NCBI GenBank assembly: GCA_964035795.1
Contig: OZ038322.1
Span: 24,014,359 to 24,078,358 of the forward strand
DNA length: 64,000 bases
From: Pterobdella sp. o SKG-2022
Lineage: Eukaryota > Annelida > Clitellata > Hirudinida > Piscicolidae
Reading direction: 5' to 3'
The position numbers and the translations under genes were made by a program. A model generated the notes under the pieces. The model saw nothing but the letters and a program-made list of their open reading frames with translations. It did no database searches and was not told the DNA's origin. Of this stretch, positions 50,271 through 62,700 are shown piece after piece (positions within the stretch are counted from its first letter, which is position 1; each line of letters starts with the position of its first letter).

Positions 50271-53200
50271 TTGTGTTTGATTGATAATATGAAAAAGTCT
50301 CATTTCTTTTTAACTTAGAAGATGGTTTTTAAAAATATAGTGTTGATCACAATTGTTTGAATTTTAGTTACCAACAAAAGCAGTCGTGAAGAGTAAATGA
50401 AGAGCAAACAAAATGTGGAACAGGTGGTTGGTGTTAGATCGAAACAGGTACCTTTGCATCATTAGTCTTGCGTTTCAAGTAGCTGTGTGAAACGAAGATA
50501 GTTTTCAACTTTGTTCTAGAAGCGGTTTTAAGATGGGGAAAAATCAAATTTTATTATCGTGTCGTCATTTGGTAAAACAAGAAAAATGCGGTTAATATTT
50601 ATAAAAGACTTAGGTTTTCGACATATTCTATATCATCATCGGGTAAATATGGTTTTCGATATGGCTTTCAGGTGAAAAACGTCATTTATTGATGAAACAT
50701 TAGTCTGAAGCTCGAGTGCTACATTTTAGTTTGATGAGACCGCATCCAGCAAAACTTTTTTTAAATACCTTATTGGAATCATTCGGTTACATGGCGAGAG
50801 CATGTGTTATGAAGAATGTGTAGCCAGTTCTTTAGTATTTTCTCGCGTTGCGTTTTTTCTTCTTATTTCACCGTGTTTTGTTCATAGTATATTTTATGTA
50901 AAAAGATTATATTAAAATTTTGAGTGTATAGAAAAGACTTCAGATTGAGTTGTTGGCGAGGTTACGTCAAATCACCAAATCGTAAATTTTTTTTTAATGT
51001 CAAAAGTTTTTTCGAAAATTAAAAATGTGAATTTTTTAATGCTTCGTAAACGTTTGATTAATTATTACGTTATAAATTATACATAAAGAACTTTTTTTTA
51101 TGTTTAAAAGTAAAAATAGCGATATTAGGAGACAAAGATAGTGTTGATGATGATAGCACTCGAAAGCAATGTTTGCCTTGTGACAACATTCATGTCTCTT
51201 CATTTTGTTTATTCTACAAAATTCCACTTAAATCCAAAAAAAAAGTATAAATCTAAAGATGATATATGTTGAAAAAGGCATAAATTCTGTCTTGAAAATT
51301 ATTTTTTCATCAGAAATATAATTAAAAACACTGCTGGTTCCATAACTACAAGGACCACACCACATGAGCACAAGAAGTCTGCGTTAAAGTTTGTTTGCAT
51401 TGCATTCGCTTGGAACTCATAATGAAATTAGGCTTGGCTAGCCCACTGGCACAAAATTTTGCATCAACTTTTTCTTAAATAAAAAAAAAATTTAATTTCC
51501 AAAAAAATTATTTTAAAAATAATTTTCTAACATATATGTTTTTCAAACTAGAAAAGTTTTTAAAGCTACTAGAAAAGTGGAAAAGTTTTCATGAAATTGA
51601 CATAAATAAGCAAAAAGCGTTTGACTGACAGTCATACTGACCAATCAGCAAGTTCCAGGGTGGAGCTAAACTGAAAAGACTGTCTTAATGACGATTATGA
51701 CAATTTAGAATATTCAAGTCATCAAAAAAACTGATAATAACTTCAGTATAATCTCAATGGAATCTCTAACAAGTCAATGATGGTGGAAAGATGATAAGAA
51801 AATGAGACGGTGGTGTGTCAGTTATGAATACGAGCAGTTGTGATAATTTAAAGACGCCATGTTTCATCGTTGACTCCAAGAAGCATAAACCATGTTTCCA
51901 TGTATTATTAATTTTCATTCACTGCCATTAATATTTTCACCTTCCTAACTGCTGGATAATTTATAATCTTTCTGGAAGAATTAAGATGTGAAACACTAAA
52001 AGGGAACATAAATTTAATTAAATTAAATTGTAAATAAATAAAATTTATGAGTAAAAAGATATTTAAAAGCTGAGACTTTTCTAATGAATTTATTTGTGAG
52101 CAATTGTTTTATATGACAGCACAACTTTGTAAAGAGCTATTTACTTAAAAAAAATATTAATATGAAACAGTAGTCGAATACTAGTATGTACTATCGCGGT
52201 ATTTTTATTAAAAGTGGAGCGAATTGCAACATAAAATATTAAATCAATTATTTTCCAAGAAAATTGAAGATAAATATTCAGTCTTAGTTGCAAGTGTTTC
52301 CTATTTCTTAATAAAGATCTTTTACGGAAACTCAAATCCACAAAATTAATTTTTTTCCCAAAAACTGATATTAAAAAAAACATTGAAAAATCCTCCAAAG
52401 TTTCAATAAATTTAATTTTTTTTCTCTCTGATCACTGTTTGCTATCCTAAGCACATCGATGCGAGTGGAGGCAGGAGACACAACACCACAACAAATAAAC
52501 GTCGAGACGAGGGCTTGTGCCGTTGGTTGATCTTATGTAAATGTTGATTCAGAGACATGATGCTTGAATAATAAAATTGTATGGAATTGGTTGGAAAGTT
52601 ATAAATTCAAATTGATAGATGACCTAATGCGATGCTACCAAGAAGATATCAGGATATAAAATAAAGAGTTCGATTCATGATTCTCAGTTGCATTAAACTT
52701 TGAATATCAATTCCTCACTTAACCATTCGTTTCTACACACAAAAAAGTATTAAAATCATACTTTTTCAGAAACTACCCAAATAGCACCTCTGCTACAGCA
52801 CGATACACAGCGGGCCCGTTATAAAGAAAACCTGCATAGGTAAACATGGCGCAAATTAACCGTATCACAAAAAGGTGCTGAAGCTATAAACTCACATTAA
52901 AATAAATTTTATTCTTTTTGCTCATTAGAATGCAAGTATTCTTCATTAGTTTTAGTACAGTCTAAAAATGCCTTGAAATTTTCACAATGCATCGATCTCT
53001 CATATTCTTTCCATGGGTCCATGTGACGTCATGACATCATCAATCGATACTTTCTTTAAAAATATAATATCGAAATTATGAGAGTACTAAATTTAAAACT
53101 CTCTTGAAATTATTGAGGCGTAGAAGTATTGGGATGTGTGCTTAAACTGAGAAGGAGCAACGCATATATACAGGAGGCTTATAAGACGTGGCATATTGCA

Positions 53201-53426
53201 AGGGACAAAGAATAAGTTCAAAAGCAAACATTGCATTTTTAGTAATAAATAACTTTTATTTGAATGTATGAATGCACACAGTTTCAATTGAAGCGATTTT
53301 TAAAGAAAAATTTTGAATAAACTTTGCTTATTATTTTTTATTCAAGTTTTTTAAAAGGAATGTTTAAAAACATATTAAAGGTTATATATTAAAATTCTTA
53401 AAAAATTAGTAATTGGAATTTGAAAC
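50271..53426. other. Gene-free region upstream of FoxA
   Basis: About 3.2 kb with no supported coding exon. A hammerhead-like repeat lies at 50608-50660. As the upstream flank of a developmental transcription-factor gene it is a natural place for enhancers, but I cannot point to a specific site. Confidence 0.5.
50608..50660 (-). repeat. Hammerhead-like repeat (ATATAGAATATGTC subtype)
   Basis: Minus strand: TTTACCCGATGATGATATAG, AATATGTCGAAAACCTAAG. GATAT pairs with ATGTC before GAAAAC. It closely resembles 63052-63100 and 63122-63180; the first box reads CGATGA rather than CTGATGA. Confidence 0.6.
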
Positions 53427-55971
53427 ATGTTTTCCGAGTCACAAAGCAAGTCGGAGAATTCGTACTACGATCTGTCTCCAGTGTACAATGGCAAACCTTT
53501 TCCTACCTGCCGCTTTTCTTCTGCCTACAAACAGCAAGAAAAGCAGGAGTATGTTAATTATGACCAACAAGAGGAAGAGAAACAGGAACTACTTGCATAC
53601 AAGCAGCAGGACAAACAACAATACACAAGCTACAAACCACACAAACAAAATTTTTTCAAAGACTCCAATGATTTTAAGCAAGACTACCTCTTGAACTACG
53701 AGAATAAAGATCGCCTGCAACCATTTTGTTTCGATGAAATCTCTGAGCTACAGTCCCCATATTTCAGTTACGATTATGATAGTGTAAGCAGTATCCAGGC
53801 CTACCAGTTGAGCAACACCCGAAACTACAACCATACCAAACCTCCCTACTCATACATCTCGCTTATAACATGGGCCATCCAGTCTTCTCCATCAAAAATG
53901 TGTACCCTCAATGAAATCTACACCATGATCACAGAACTTTTCCCCTTCTACAGACAAAACCAACAACGGTGGCAAAATTCCATAAGACACAGCTTATCTT
54001 TCAATGATTGTTTTGTTAAAGTGTCAAGATCTCCCGATCGACCAGGAAAAGGTTCCTATTGGACGCTGCATCCCAACAGTGGGAATATGTTTGAAAATGG
54101 TTGTTACCTGAGAAGGCAGAAAAGGTTCAAGTGCCCTGCACGACAAGCACTTAAGCAAGCCCAAAAGCTACAACAGAAAGTTGACTGCAACAAGCATTCG
54201 AAACATCACAACAGTAAAAGTTCTTACAAAACAACCAACACCAAACGAGATTCTACCAACAATTTCAACACTAACAACACAGGTAAAGGTAATAGTTGTA
54301 ACAAAAATAAAAATTTTTGCGCCAAAGCTAAAGAGACATCGTCCATCAGAAATGAAGACTTTTATAAAAACAATGAAAATGAAAGCTTTCAAAAAAGCAA
54401 CAAAAACAATGGCAAGAACAACTTCAACAGCACTTCCACAACAACTACCACCAGCGCAACTAGCAACATCAGTAATAGCAACACCAACAATCTTTTCAAA
54501 ACATCTTTTGTTGAGGCAGACTCCAGTGGCTTGTTGTGCTGTGATTCTACTCCATATTACGGTAAGCCACTAAAGCTTTTTACTTATGATTATCATCCAG
54601 TTGTATTGTTGTTTATATTAATGCAGTTTCTATAATGTAGGTTCTCGTATTTAAAAACTTTAAATATAAGACATCAACACTTTTATATAACCCACAAGTA
54701 TCTAAAGTTTCCCTTGGAAGTATTTGATCAGATAGTCTTTTCGAAATTTTATGTGATAAAAACTATGAAATTTGATAAATAAGTTAATCCAACGATTTTG
54801 GGAACATTTAGACGAAAAAGTGGCTGATTGTCGAAAAAAGATGGCTGACCAGCCCGATGCGACTAAAAGCGACTACAACGGCTACCACACAAAAGCAGCC
54901 TACCACCCCTTGTACCAAACTCACAACTACCAATCAACATACCCTCCATTCTTCCACCATGAAAACCCCCATCACCATCACCATCATTCCCAGCCGCAAG
55001 ATACATTTTTCTATCCCTTTTCTACCTTCAATAATTATATTTTTTATCAGTCCTTCAATTGTCAAGGCTCGCATAATAACCGCCCCAACAACAACTTCAA
55101 TGATGAAAATACTCAAAGTATGAATCTTGACGTTCAAAATGCTTCTCACAACATTAATAACAACCATCAAACGAACAACAACGACAACAACAATAGCTAC
55201 TTACAGCAACTTTCCAGCAACAATGACAATTTCAACAACACAACATGGCAAGCCAAATGTTGCGATGATAGCTACAACACACATTCAGCAAACCAAAACA
55301 CCATTCAAAACAACGAGAACTATTGGAAGAACTGCTCCTTGAAGTACACCATCTCAAATCTTGTCTCTCCTTTCGGAAGCATGCCCTTTTCTTACTCCTA
55401 CAACCAACAAAAACAAGGCTTCACAGACAACCACGCTTTCCACAACAACATCGATAACATGGTTGATAATAACAACATAAAAAACATCGGTACAAGGGTG
55501 AGTCACGGGGAGAAAATCTCACCTGATGTTGCTACCACGTTTGCCACTACCAACAACACAATCGTGAGCAACATTGAACAAGACAAAAACTTGATAAGTT
55601 GTGAAGAAAACATTTATACCAATGATGTTTCTTCGGAAGATTGTCTCACTAAAGTTTCTGATAATAGACACAGCGACAATAAAATGTTGAAAAATGTTGC
55701 TTACAAGCCAGTTAGCAGCAACATTGTTGACAAAAACATGAACACGAATAACGAAGGGTTGAGTTGCAAATATGTCAACTACTCAAAAGAAGAGTTTTGT
55801 AACAAAAATTTACCTAAAATGAATGAGAACGTACAAAAAAGCAACGATGCTAGCTCTAACAACATCAAGCACAACAGCACTGACAAGAAAGCTAGCGAAA
55901 CTGATAAATTTAACAAAAGTTTCATTTCAACGGATAAAAATACAACAGGCGTAATGAAAGCGTCACATTAG
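53427..55971 (+). CDS. FOXA: FoxA/HNF3-type forkhead transcription factor, Asn-rich
   Basis: Two exons, 53427-54561 and 54812-55971, joined G/AC; 764 aa. A DNA-binding pioneer-type factor of endoderm/foregut development in animals, acting in the nucleus. The forkhead domain spans about residues 136-236: [39 protein letters not shown], recognition helix [50 protein letters not shown]. These match FoxA more closely than other Fox classes (the [16 protein letters not shown] end is a FoxA hallmark). Substitutions in otherwise invariant helix positions (W in LITWAI, C in KMCTL) mark it as derived. Both flanks are low-complexity, rich in Asn, Lys, Gln and Ser; I do not find the usual C-terminal FoxA conserved regions. 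The gene is much longer than a typical FoxA (about 450 aa). Confidence 0.9.
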
Positions 55972-57452
55972 TTAGCCATGCGATGTTGAAGAAGTGTGGT
56001 ATATGGCAGCCAAAAGACATGAAAATTTTGAGATTAATAGATGGATGGAAATGAAACTGTTTGGAATTAAAAAACAAACAAAATTAATTGAAACAATGTC
56101 TTAGCATGAGATCCTTGGCTAGAAAATTTTACAGATTTTAGTGAAACTTTTCTTTTTTGAGATATCGAAGCAGATCATTGATATGTAGTGAAGTTTACGT
56201 AAATGTTTGCGACCCTAACATCATCACAAAACGTTATTCAAAACACATCAATTCTCTCATAACAACACTCTCCTGCTTTCTGCATCAGAGATAATCAAAA
56301 AAAAATGTAATCACCAAGGCAAACAGAATGTGACAAATGACTCTAAAGAAGCCCTCACATCGACACATCAAGCTGCAGTTTAAACTGTGGTTTTAAAGCC
56401 ACATTCGCCTTCTCATTGGGTGGTTAGCTTGAGTCTAACTTATTGAAAGGTTTCAACGAGATAAAAGTGGAAAAAACTCATAATAGAACCACAGAAATAA
56501 TAAAAATAACTTCATAAAATAGTATAGAATCATAATAAAGTGCATAAAAACATAATAAAATATAAATAATAGCACATATGATTGGACACCAGAAGCTTAA
56601 GATTGGTTGTTTTGTGATGAATTTGTTGCTTTTATTTGTATTTCTTATTTTTTTTATTCAGTTTTGCAAAAGCGGCAAACAAGTTTTTTAATACTTAAAA
56701 TCTCTTCCAATTTAAGTACAAAGTAACACTATCGAGGACCAATATTCCATTTTTAACCTTATTTTAAACTTAGTTATATCCATAACAACAAGACCAATTG
56801 ATTCCAAACCACTGTTGCGATGAGAACTACACATGGCAGTCAACTAATATTGATAAATGATGCAGTTTCCATCAGTTTTGGATCTTTATGCCTTATTGTT
56901 CGTGGTTTTGTCCCATCAGCTATTCTGCATCTTTGGCTACATTGACCCTTGTTGTTATGTTAATTAATATTATCTAATTAGAAATAATTATGATTTGGAT
57001 TCTAATCATTATTGCTGGAGTATGTAAAAGTTTTAAAATATACAAGAAATTAGACTGTATATAATAAAAAAATAAATACTTTTATAAAAAAATAAAAAAT
57101 GATATAATTTAAAAAATAATATAATTTATAATAAAAATTAATTATAATATAAATAATAATAATATAGATAAGAAAACTAAAAAAACCCATAATATTATAA
57201 ACAAATAATAAAAGAATATGTAAGAATACACAAATATTAATATCATAATATTAATATTTGGATCATCACCACGCTTATTCAAACTCATTTAATACTCAAA
57301 CTACTCGTGAATATCTCAAAGCTCATATATAAGAGATTAAGTTTGTGCGAGCGTTTTGAATTTTCACGTGCGGTGTGTGCTAGTTTGTGTGTTTTAGTGT
57401 GTCTCTATTTGTATGTGTGTTTGCTTATGAGAGTATTTGTAGTTTTATGTGT

Positions 57453-57507
<55 letters not shown>

Positions 57508-59735
57508 TGTGTGTTTGTGTGTGTGTGTGTGTTTGTGTTTGTGTGTGTGTTTGTGTGTGTTAATTATCTTTAGGTATATGGGTGTATATGCATGTGCGGT
57601 TTTGTGTATAATGTGCGCGTGTGTTTCCTAATTGGTTAAAGGATAAATATGGATTATGTGGAATTAAATCGACATTAAAAGTATGTATGGTTTTAACTAT
57701 AGATGTGTTTGAAACTATTCCATGAATATTCAAAATGATATTTTCTGCATCTCTTTGCTTCAACTCGTTCTGGTTAAAAGATTGTTAAAATATTGTTTAA
57801 CGGCTGGAAATTTGGTACTTATGTTTCAAAGTTATTTCATCAGTTGTGAGTTTTTGTGAGCTTCCTTTTAACCTTTGCACGTTTTATTTCTTGATTTGAT
57901 GATCACTTTTTTTTTGTTATTTTAAACAAAAATTTATTGTGGATCTTCAAATTTTTTCATTTTCTGGTCATCAAATTGATTTTTCCACATTATGCAAATG
58001 AGCGCTACATTAATCTATTTTTCATTAAGTGACATTTCTTTTGCTTTCTCCAGCCATTTGTTTTTATTAAAAATGAGAAAAGTCGTTGTTTTTATCAAGA
58101 AAAACGTGAGAAATAAAAAAAAATAAATTCAAAATACACAAAAAATTTTCAAAATTTGATACCAAACAAGTATTCCAAATATTATTTTATATGGGCTCTA
58201 ATACAAACTTGGAATCACCATACATTTTTTACATAAAAGTTTGCTTCCATTTTTAAGCCGAGTCATAAATCTCATGTGATTTTGACAATAGTTGTGGTGG
58301 TGGTAATGGTGGTGTTTGGGCTGGTGTGCTCATGTTCTCAAAATCATATGATACAAAATGAATTTCCTATCAAATTGTTGATTGGATTTCTTAAGATAAG
58401 CTTCGTTTGATGTGGAAATTAAAGTAGTAGATTAGTGCTCCGAGCTATTATTTAATAAAACGCTTAGTGACAAAAGCTTCCAAGACGAGTACTATGTAGT
58501 TCATATAACACTTTAAATAAATCGGAAATTCGCCCTTCTATTATTAGTAGCATATCGTTATATTTCCAAATGGCCTTCATAACGGCAACTATTACTGCTG
58601 CTCCTAATGCTACTATTATCAATATTAATCTTTCCCTACAGCTGTACTACATTAAAGACTGTCCATTCTATTTTTGACAAATCTCTTTTTATTACGCGCC
58701 TCATCATTTTTATTACTTGGCGCCATTTTTGTCACATGAATAAAACGGCTTTGAATTCAAACTGTCCATTTCAATGAAGTTAATAGACCCAGTTTTTATG
58801 CAGGTTTTAATAGATTATTTTTAAACTTTAAAAAAAAATAAATATTTTAATCATTAAAAATATAGAAAATATTGTTAATCATTTTTACCCATCACTTTTA
58901 ATTAAAAAAAAATTAAAATAAATAAAAATTTTGTTTTTCTTTTGTCAATTTTTTCTCATCCAGTGTGATCTAGCAATAACATAATAACAAAAGTTTAAGC
59001 CTTTTTTAATTTTCACCAAAGGCAATGACACCAAAGATACAAAAAATTAGGATCAAAACTGTAGTCTTTTCGATCTCTTGGGAAGGTGACGTTAGCAGAG
59101 AAAATAAAATTCAAACAGTGAGGAATTTAATTTGACACAGTGGTAATGAAAATAATGCTGGAATATGACTGTGTAACTAAAAACACTGGGCCAATGTTTG
59201 GTAATTTTTGTTTTTAAGCTCTCTGGTATTCAGTTTCGTGTGGAAACTAGTTATATAGAGTCGTACAGATCTCTAGCAGATGTTTTAAATCACGTTTAAA
59301 ATTATTATTTTTTAAATATAATTTTGCTACAGAGTTTATTGATGTTAGATTGAGCTTGATTTCAAACTAGACTAAAAAAAACAAACAACTTTCACATATA
59401 TTCAATTATATAACGAAGAGTGTTTGGTTGAGATTAATAAAAAGCGAACTTTAGACCTATAGAAGCATGTTTGTTTTAAAACTGCATGCTCACATGTATT
59501 TAAATACAAATTTTTAAATACATACCTACCTTTGTGTAGAACTACTGCAAGCTATATCCAAAACTGAAGTTAGAACTTCAGTTCACCGCCAAACTCCGGT
59601 GAGTTTAACAATTTTATTATGATATATTGTTTCAAATTCAAATAAAGAAATAATTTGTATATCGCCAAGGCAAGCCACCTAATATAGCTATAAATCTGAA
59701 TGTGAAACAACTGTCATTAGTTTAAAGCAAGCAAA
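55972..59735. other. Gene-free region with AT-rich tract and GT microsatellite
   Basis: No supported coding exon. 57040-57260 is nearly pure A/T; 57449-57562 is a GT microsatellite. The 3' UTR of FoxA presumably occupies its beginning. Confidence 0.5.
57449..57562. repeat. (GT)n microsatellite, interrupted
   Basis: A pure GT run of about 47 bp at 57458-57504 followed by GTGTTTGTGT variants to about 57562. Interruptions by TTT make it older or more stable than the CA tract at 2166. Confidence 0.95.
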
Positions 59736-62700
59736 ATGGATGTAGAAGAGTACTACCCTAGATTTGATGAGCAGGACGTGAGGTTGTCCTTCACCGTAGA
59801 AGACTATGGCGTGAGTTCAAGCTTTTATTTTCACTCCCAAAGTTGTTTGTGTTTTGAGCAAGTGAAGCAAGTTTCTAATGATATTTATTCACACATGTTC
59901 AAACATTTTCATGTTTCTATGTATTTAGTTTTAATGCTTTTTGCAAATTTTAGTTGTTAATTCAAAATGAATCTATAGAACAAAGGTAGCTTTTGAAGCA
60001 TTTTGACGTTCTATCAGAGTTCTGAAACCAGAGCTGAAAAAATTTTTTGAAGCGGTCCATGCATGACAGCAAACAATTAAATCATTTAAAAATTTCAAAA
60101 TCATTTAAAATATTCCAACGGAATATTTCTCCTTCATGCCACAAAAACTACACAAGTACAAAACTTTGCGTAAGATGATCTTGATTTAATGAAGAATTCA
60201 AATATCGAAAAAGTCTATAAAATATTAAACTTCTAAAAAATACTCCCAAAAACTAATACTTGAAAGTTTTTATGATAAAAGCTTTTCAAGATTCACATTT
60301 AACTTCTTGATAACTATCAACTTCCAAACCTGCAGGAGGATGAGTATTCCAACAAAAACTTGGAACTTTTGCCCCCCAAACTCATATCCAAAGGCCCAAA
60401 TGTAACTTCCCTAATCTTCAACCACAACCTTCTCAGATCCTTGCCTAAAGAGGTTACCAATTATTTTTAAATGATAACTCTGGGGCTTGATGTCAAACTG
60501 TATCCAACTTAGCTCTTGAACTACGGGCTGTTTTTCTGTTATAAGCTGGATGTCAGTAGACTAAAGAAACTGATATCAACATTTGACCAAGCAAGCAGAT
60601 TTTAATAGCTATAATATATTCTCGTTTTAAATATTTCTGAGTTATATAAAACAAAATTCATGAAAAAATAACAGTAATAGAAGTCCTCAAGTAAAAATTT
60701 TCTTTGTTTTTCAAAAGTGCCAAAAAGTATGAAAAATATGAAGATTTCAAGTACCTCAATTAAGTTTGATTGGTATACTGCAAAGTAAACAGTGTTTTAA
60801 GGTTAGCAATTAAATAAAAAATGTTTGGTGGGTTTCAAAACTTATTTGAAGGGTCTCAAGTTGTTTATTGATTATTTCAATAGTTATTATGATATTATGA
60901 TAGCTATTATAATATGAGCATGAACAATTATATGAAACTGTATTGTATACTTTGTTCAAAAACATAACAGTCATCTGAAATCATAATAACTAGTGAATGA
61001 AATAAATATATTTACCAGAATTGACACTTATGTTCGCAAACCCTAGATTGAGTCAAACTCATAGAGTCCCATTTTAGAAACATTACCCATGGAAAGTTCC
61101 ACAAGTTTTACAAATAATTTTAAAAAAATTAATACAAAAAATCATTGGAACTTTTACCCACAAAATCAAATCTTTTTTTTGATTAGTTTATGCTCTGCAT
61201 CAAGAGAAATGGCTCAACATAAATATCTAAAGTTACCGAGTACAATCCCGCGTAGGCCGACAATTAGCACCTGTTCGACAGTATGTTTTCACTACGTTAA
61301 ATTTGTAGCAAGCGCTTTGATCTATCAGGAAAAGAGTTTTATAAATACCGCATTACATAACATTATACAAGGATGATGGATATTTGCACATTAGAAGTTC
61401 AAGACCTGGGTTTTTAGTGTTTCGTACTATCTTATTCTGAGTCTTTCGCCTGGAACAAAGTTTAATAGCGTAAAAAACAACAAAAACTACATAAAACTTA
61501 AAAAATGATTATGAAAAACAATAATTAAATGACATTAAGAAATGAAATTAAAAAAAATTCTTTTGAACGTCAACTTAGGTCGGTAATATTTCATTTCATA
61601 GTTCAAATCCCTTTGAAAATTTCAACTTAAAGACCCCATTAAAATTACATTAATCTTGTATACTTAATAAAAAATATTTGAATCAACTTTTTGCGTCTTA
61701 CCTCCATTAAAATTGATTGAATTGCAGATGGTGAATTTCGAAAACCTGGTTAAGCTGGACATGAGTAACAACAGAATAAACTTCATCCACGAAAAAATCT
61801 GCCAGCTCAAAAACCTTAAAATGTGGGCTTATTTTTATCTTCATCAATAAGACGTTATAAATCACAATTATATAGGCCAAAATGAATATGAGACCAACAC
61901 ACAAACTTAGAACTAAAAGCTTAGAATATATTATAATTAAATAAAGCAAAAATCATTTTCCAAAATAGTGTTTCATTTATAAATAGATACTAAACAAACA
62001 CTGAAGAGTGATCTCCAAAAGTTTAAACTCTATTGAAAACACCGCAGGTTTTCTTGCCGCAATAATCAACTCAACGCATCATCCTTCCCCAAAAACTTCA
62101 CCAATCTCTCCACCCTCGAGTACCTCAACATCAGTAGCAACCTCCTCAAAAGCATACCCTCCCAGTTTCTCAAACTCAAAAACCTCAGACGGCTGTACCT
62201 CGGCAACAACAGAATCACCCTGGTATTACCCGACATCGACCAGTTAAGCAAGTGGGTTGCTGTTAATTATTTTTCATCGTTCATCGTTTATCTTTAATAT
62301 ATTAGACGCAAAAAACATCTTGAAACAGTTGCCAATTGTTGGCCAAACACGAATAGAGTCCGATAACTTTAGATAATTAGTCTAATGCTCTACCAAGTGA
62401 GCTATACGGGTGAACTATATTATGAAACAAATTCTAAAAAACCACTAGTTTCGAGCAATGAATAATTTATTATTAGAAAAAATGCACGGGTTTGATTGTA
62501 TATTATATGTTTAAAAGAGTGAATTAGAAAATGGCAATTAGTGGCTAGAAACAATGAGAAACCTTGGTATACTATATATAAAAAAAGCTCTCTAAAATGT
62601 ATAGTTTCTCATTAGTCTTTACTTATGCTTTGAATTTAAAAATAACAAAAATATAAATTGTTAGTTAAGATTTTTAAATTATTAGATACAACATAAGACT

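Noticed and set aside
54181..54573. Long alternative frames (Thr/Ile-rich) inside FoxA exons
   Set aside because: Out-of-frame readings of Asn/Lys/Ser codon repeats; the forkhead frame is the conserved one.
57307..57631. Val/Cys-rich plus-strand frames
   Set aside because: Translations of the GT microsatellite.
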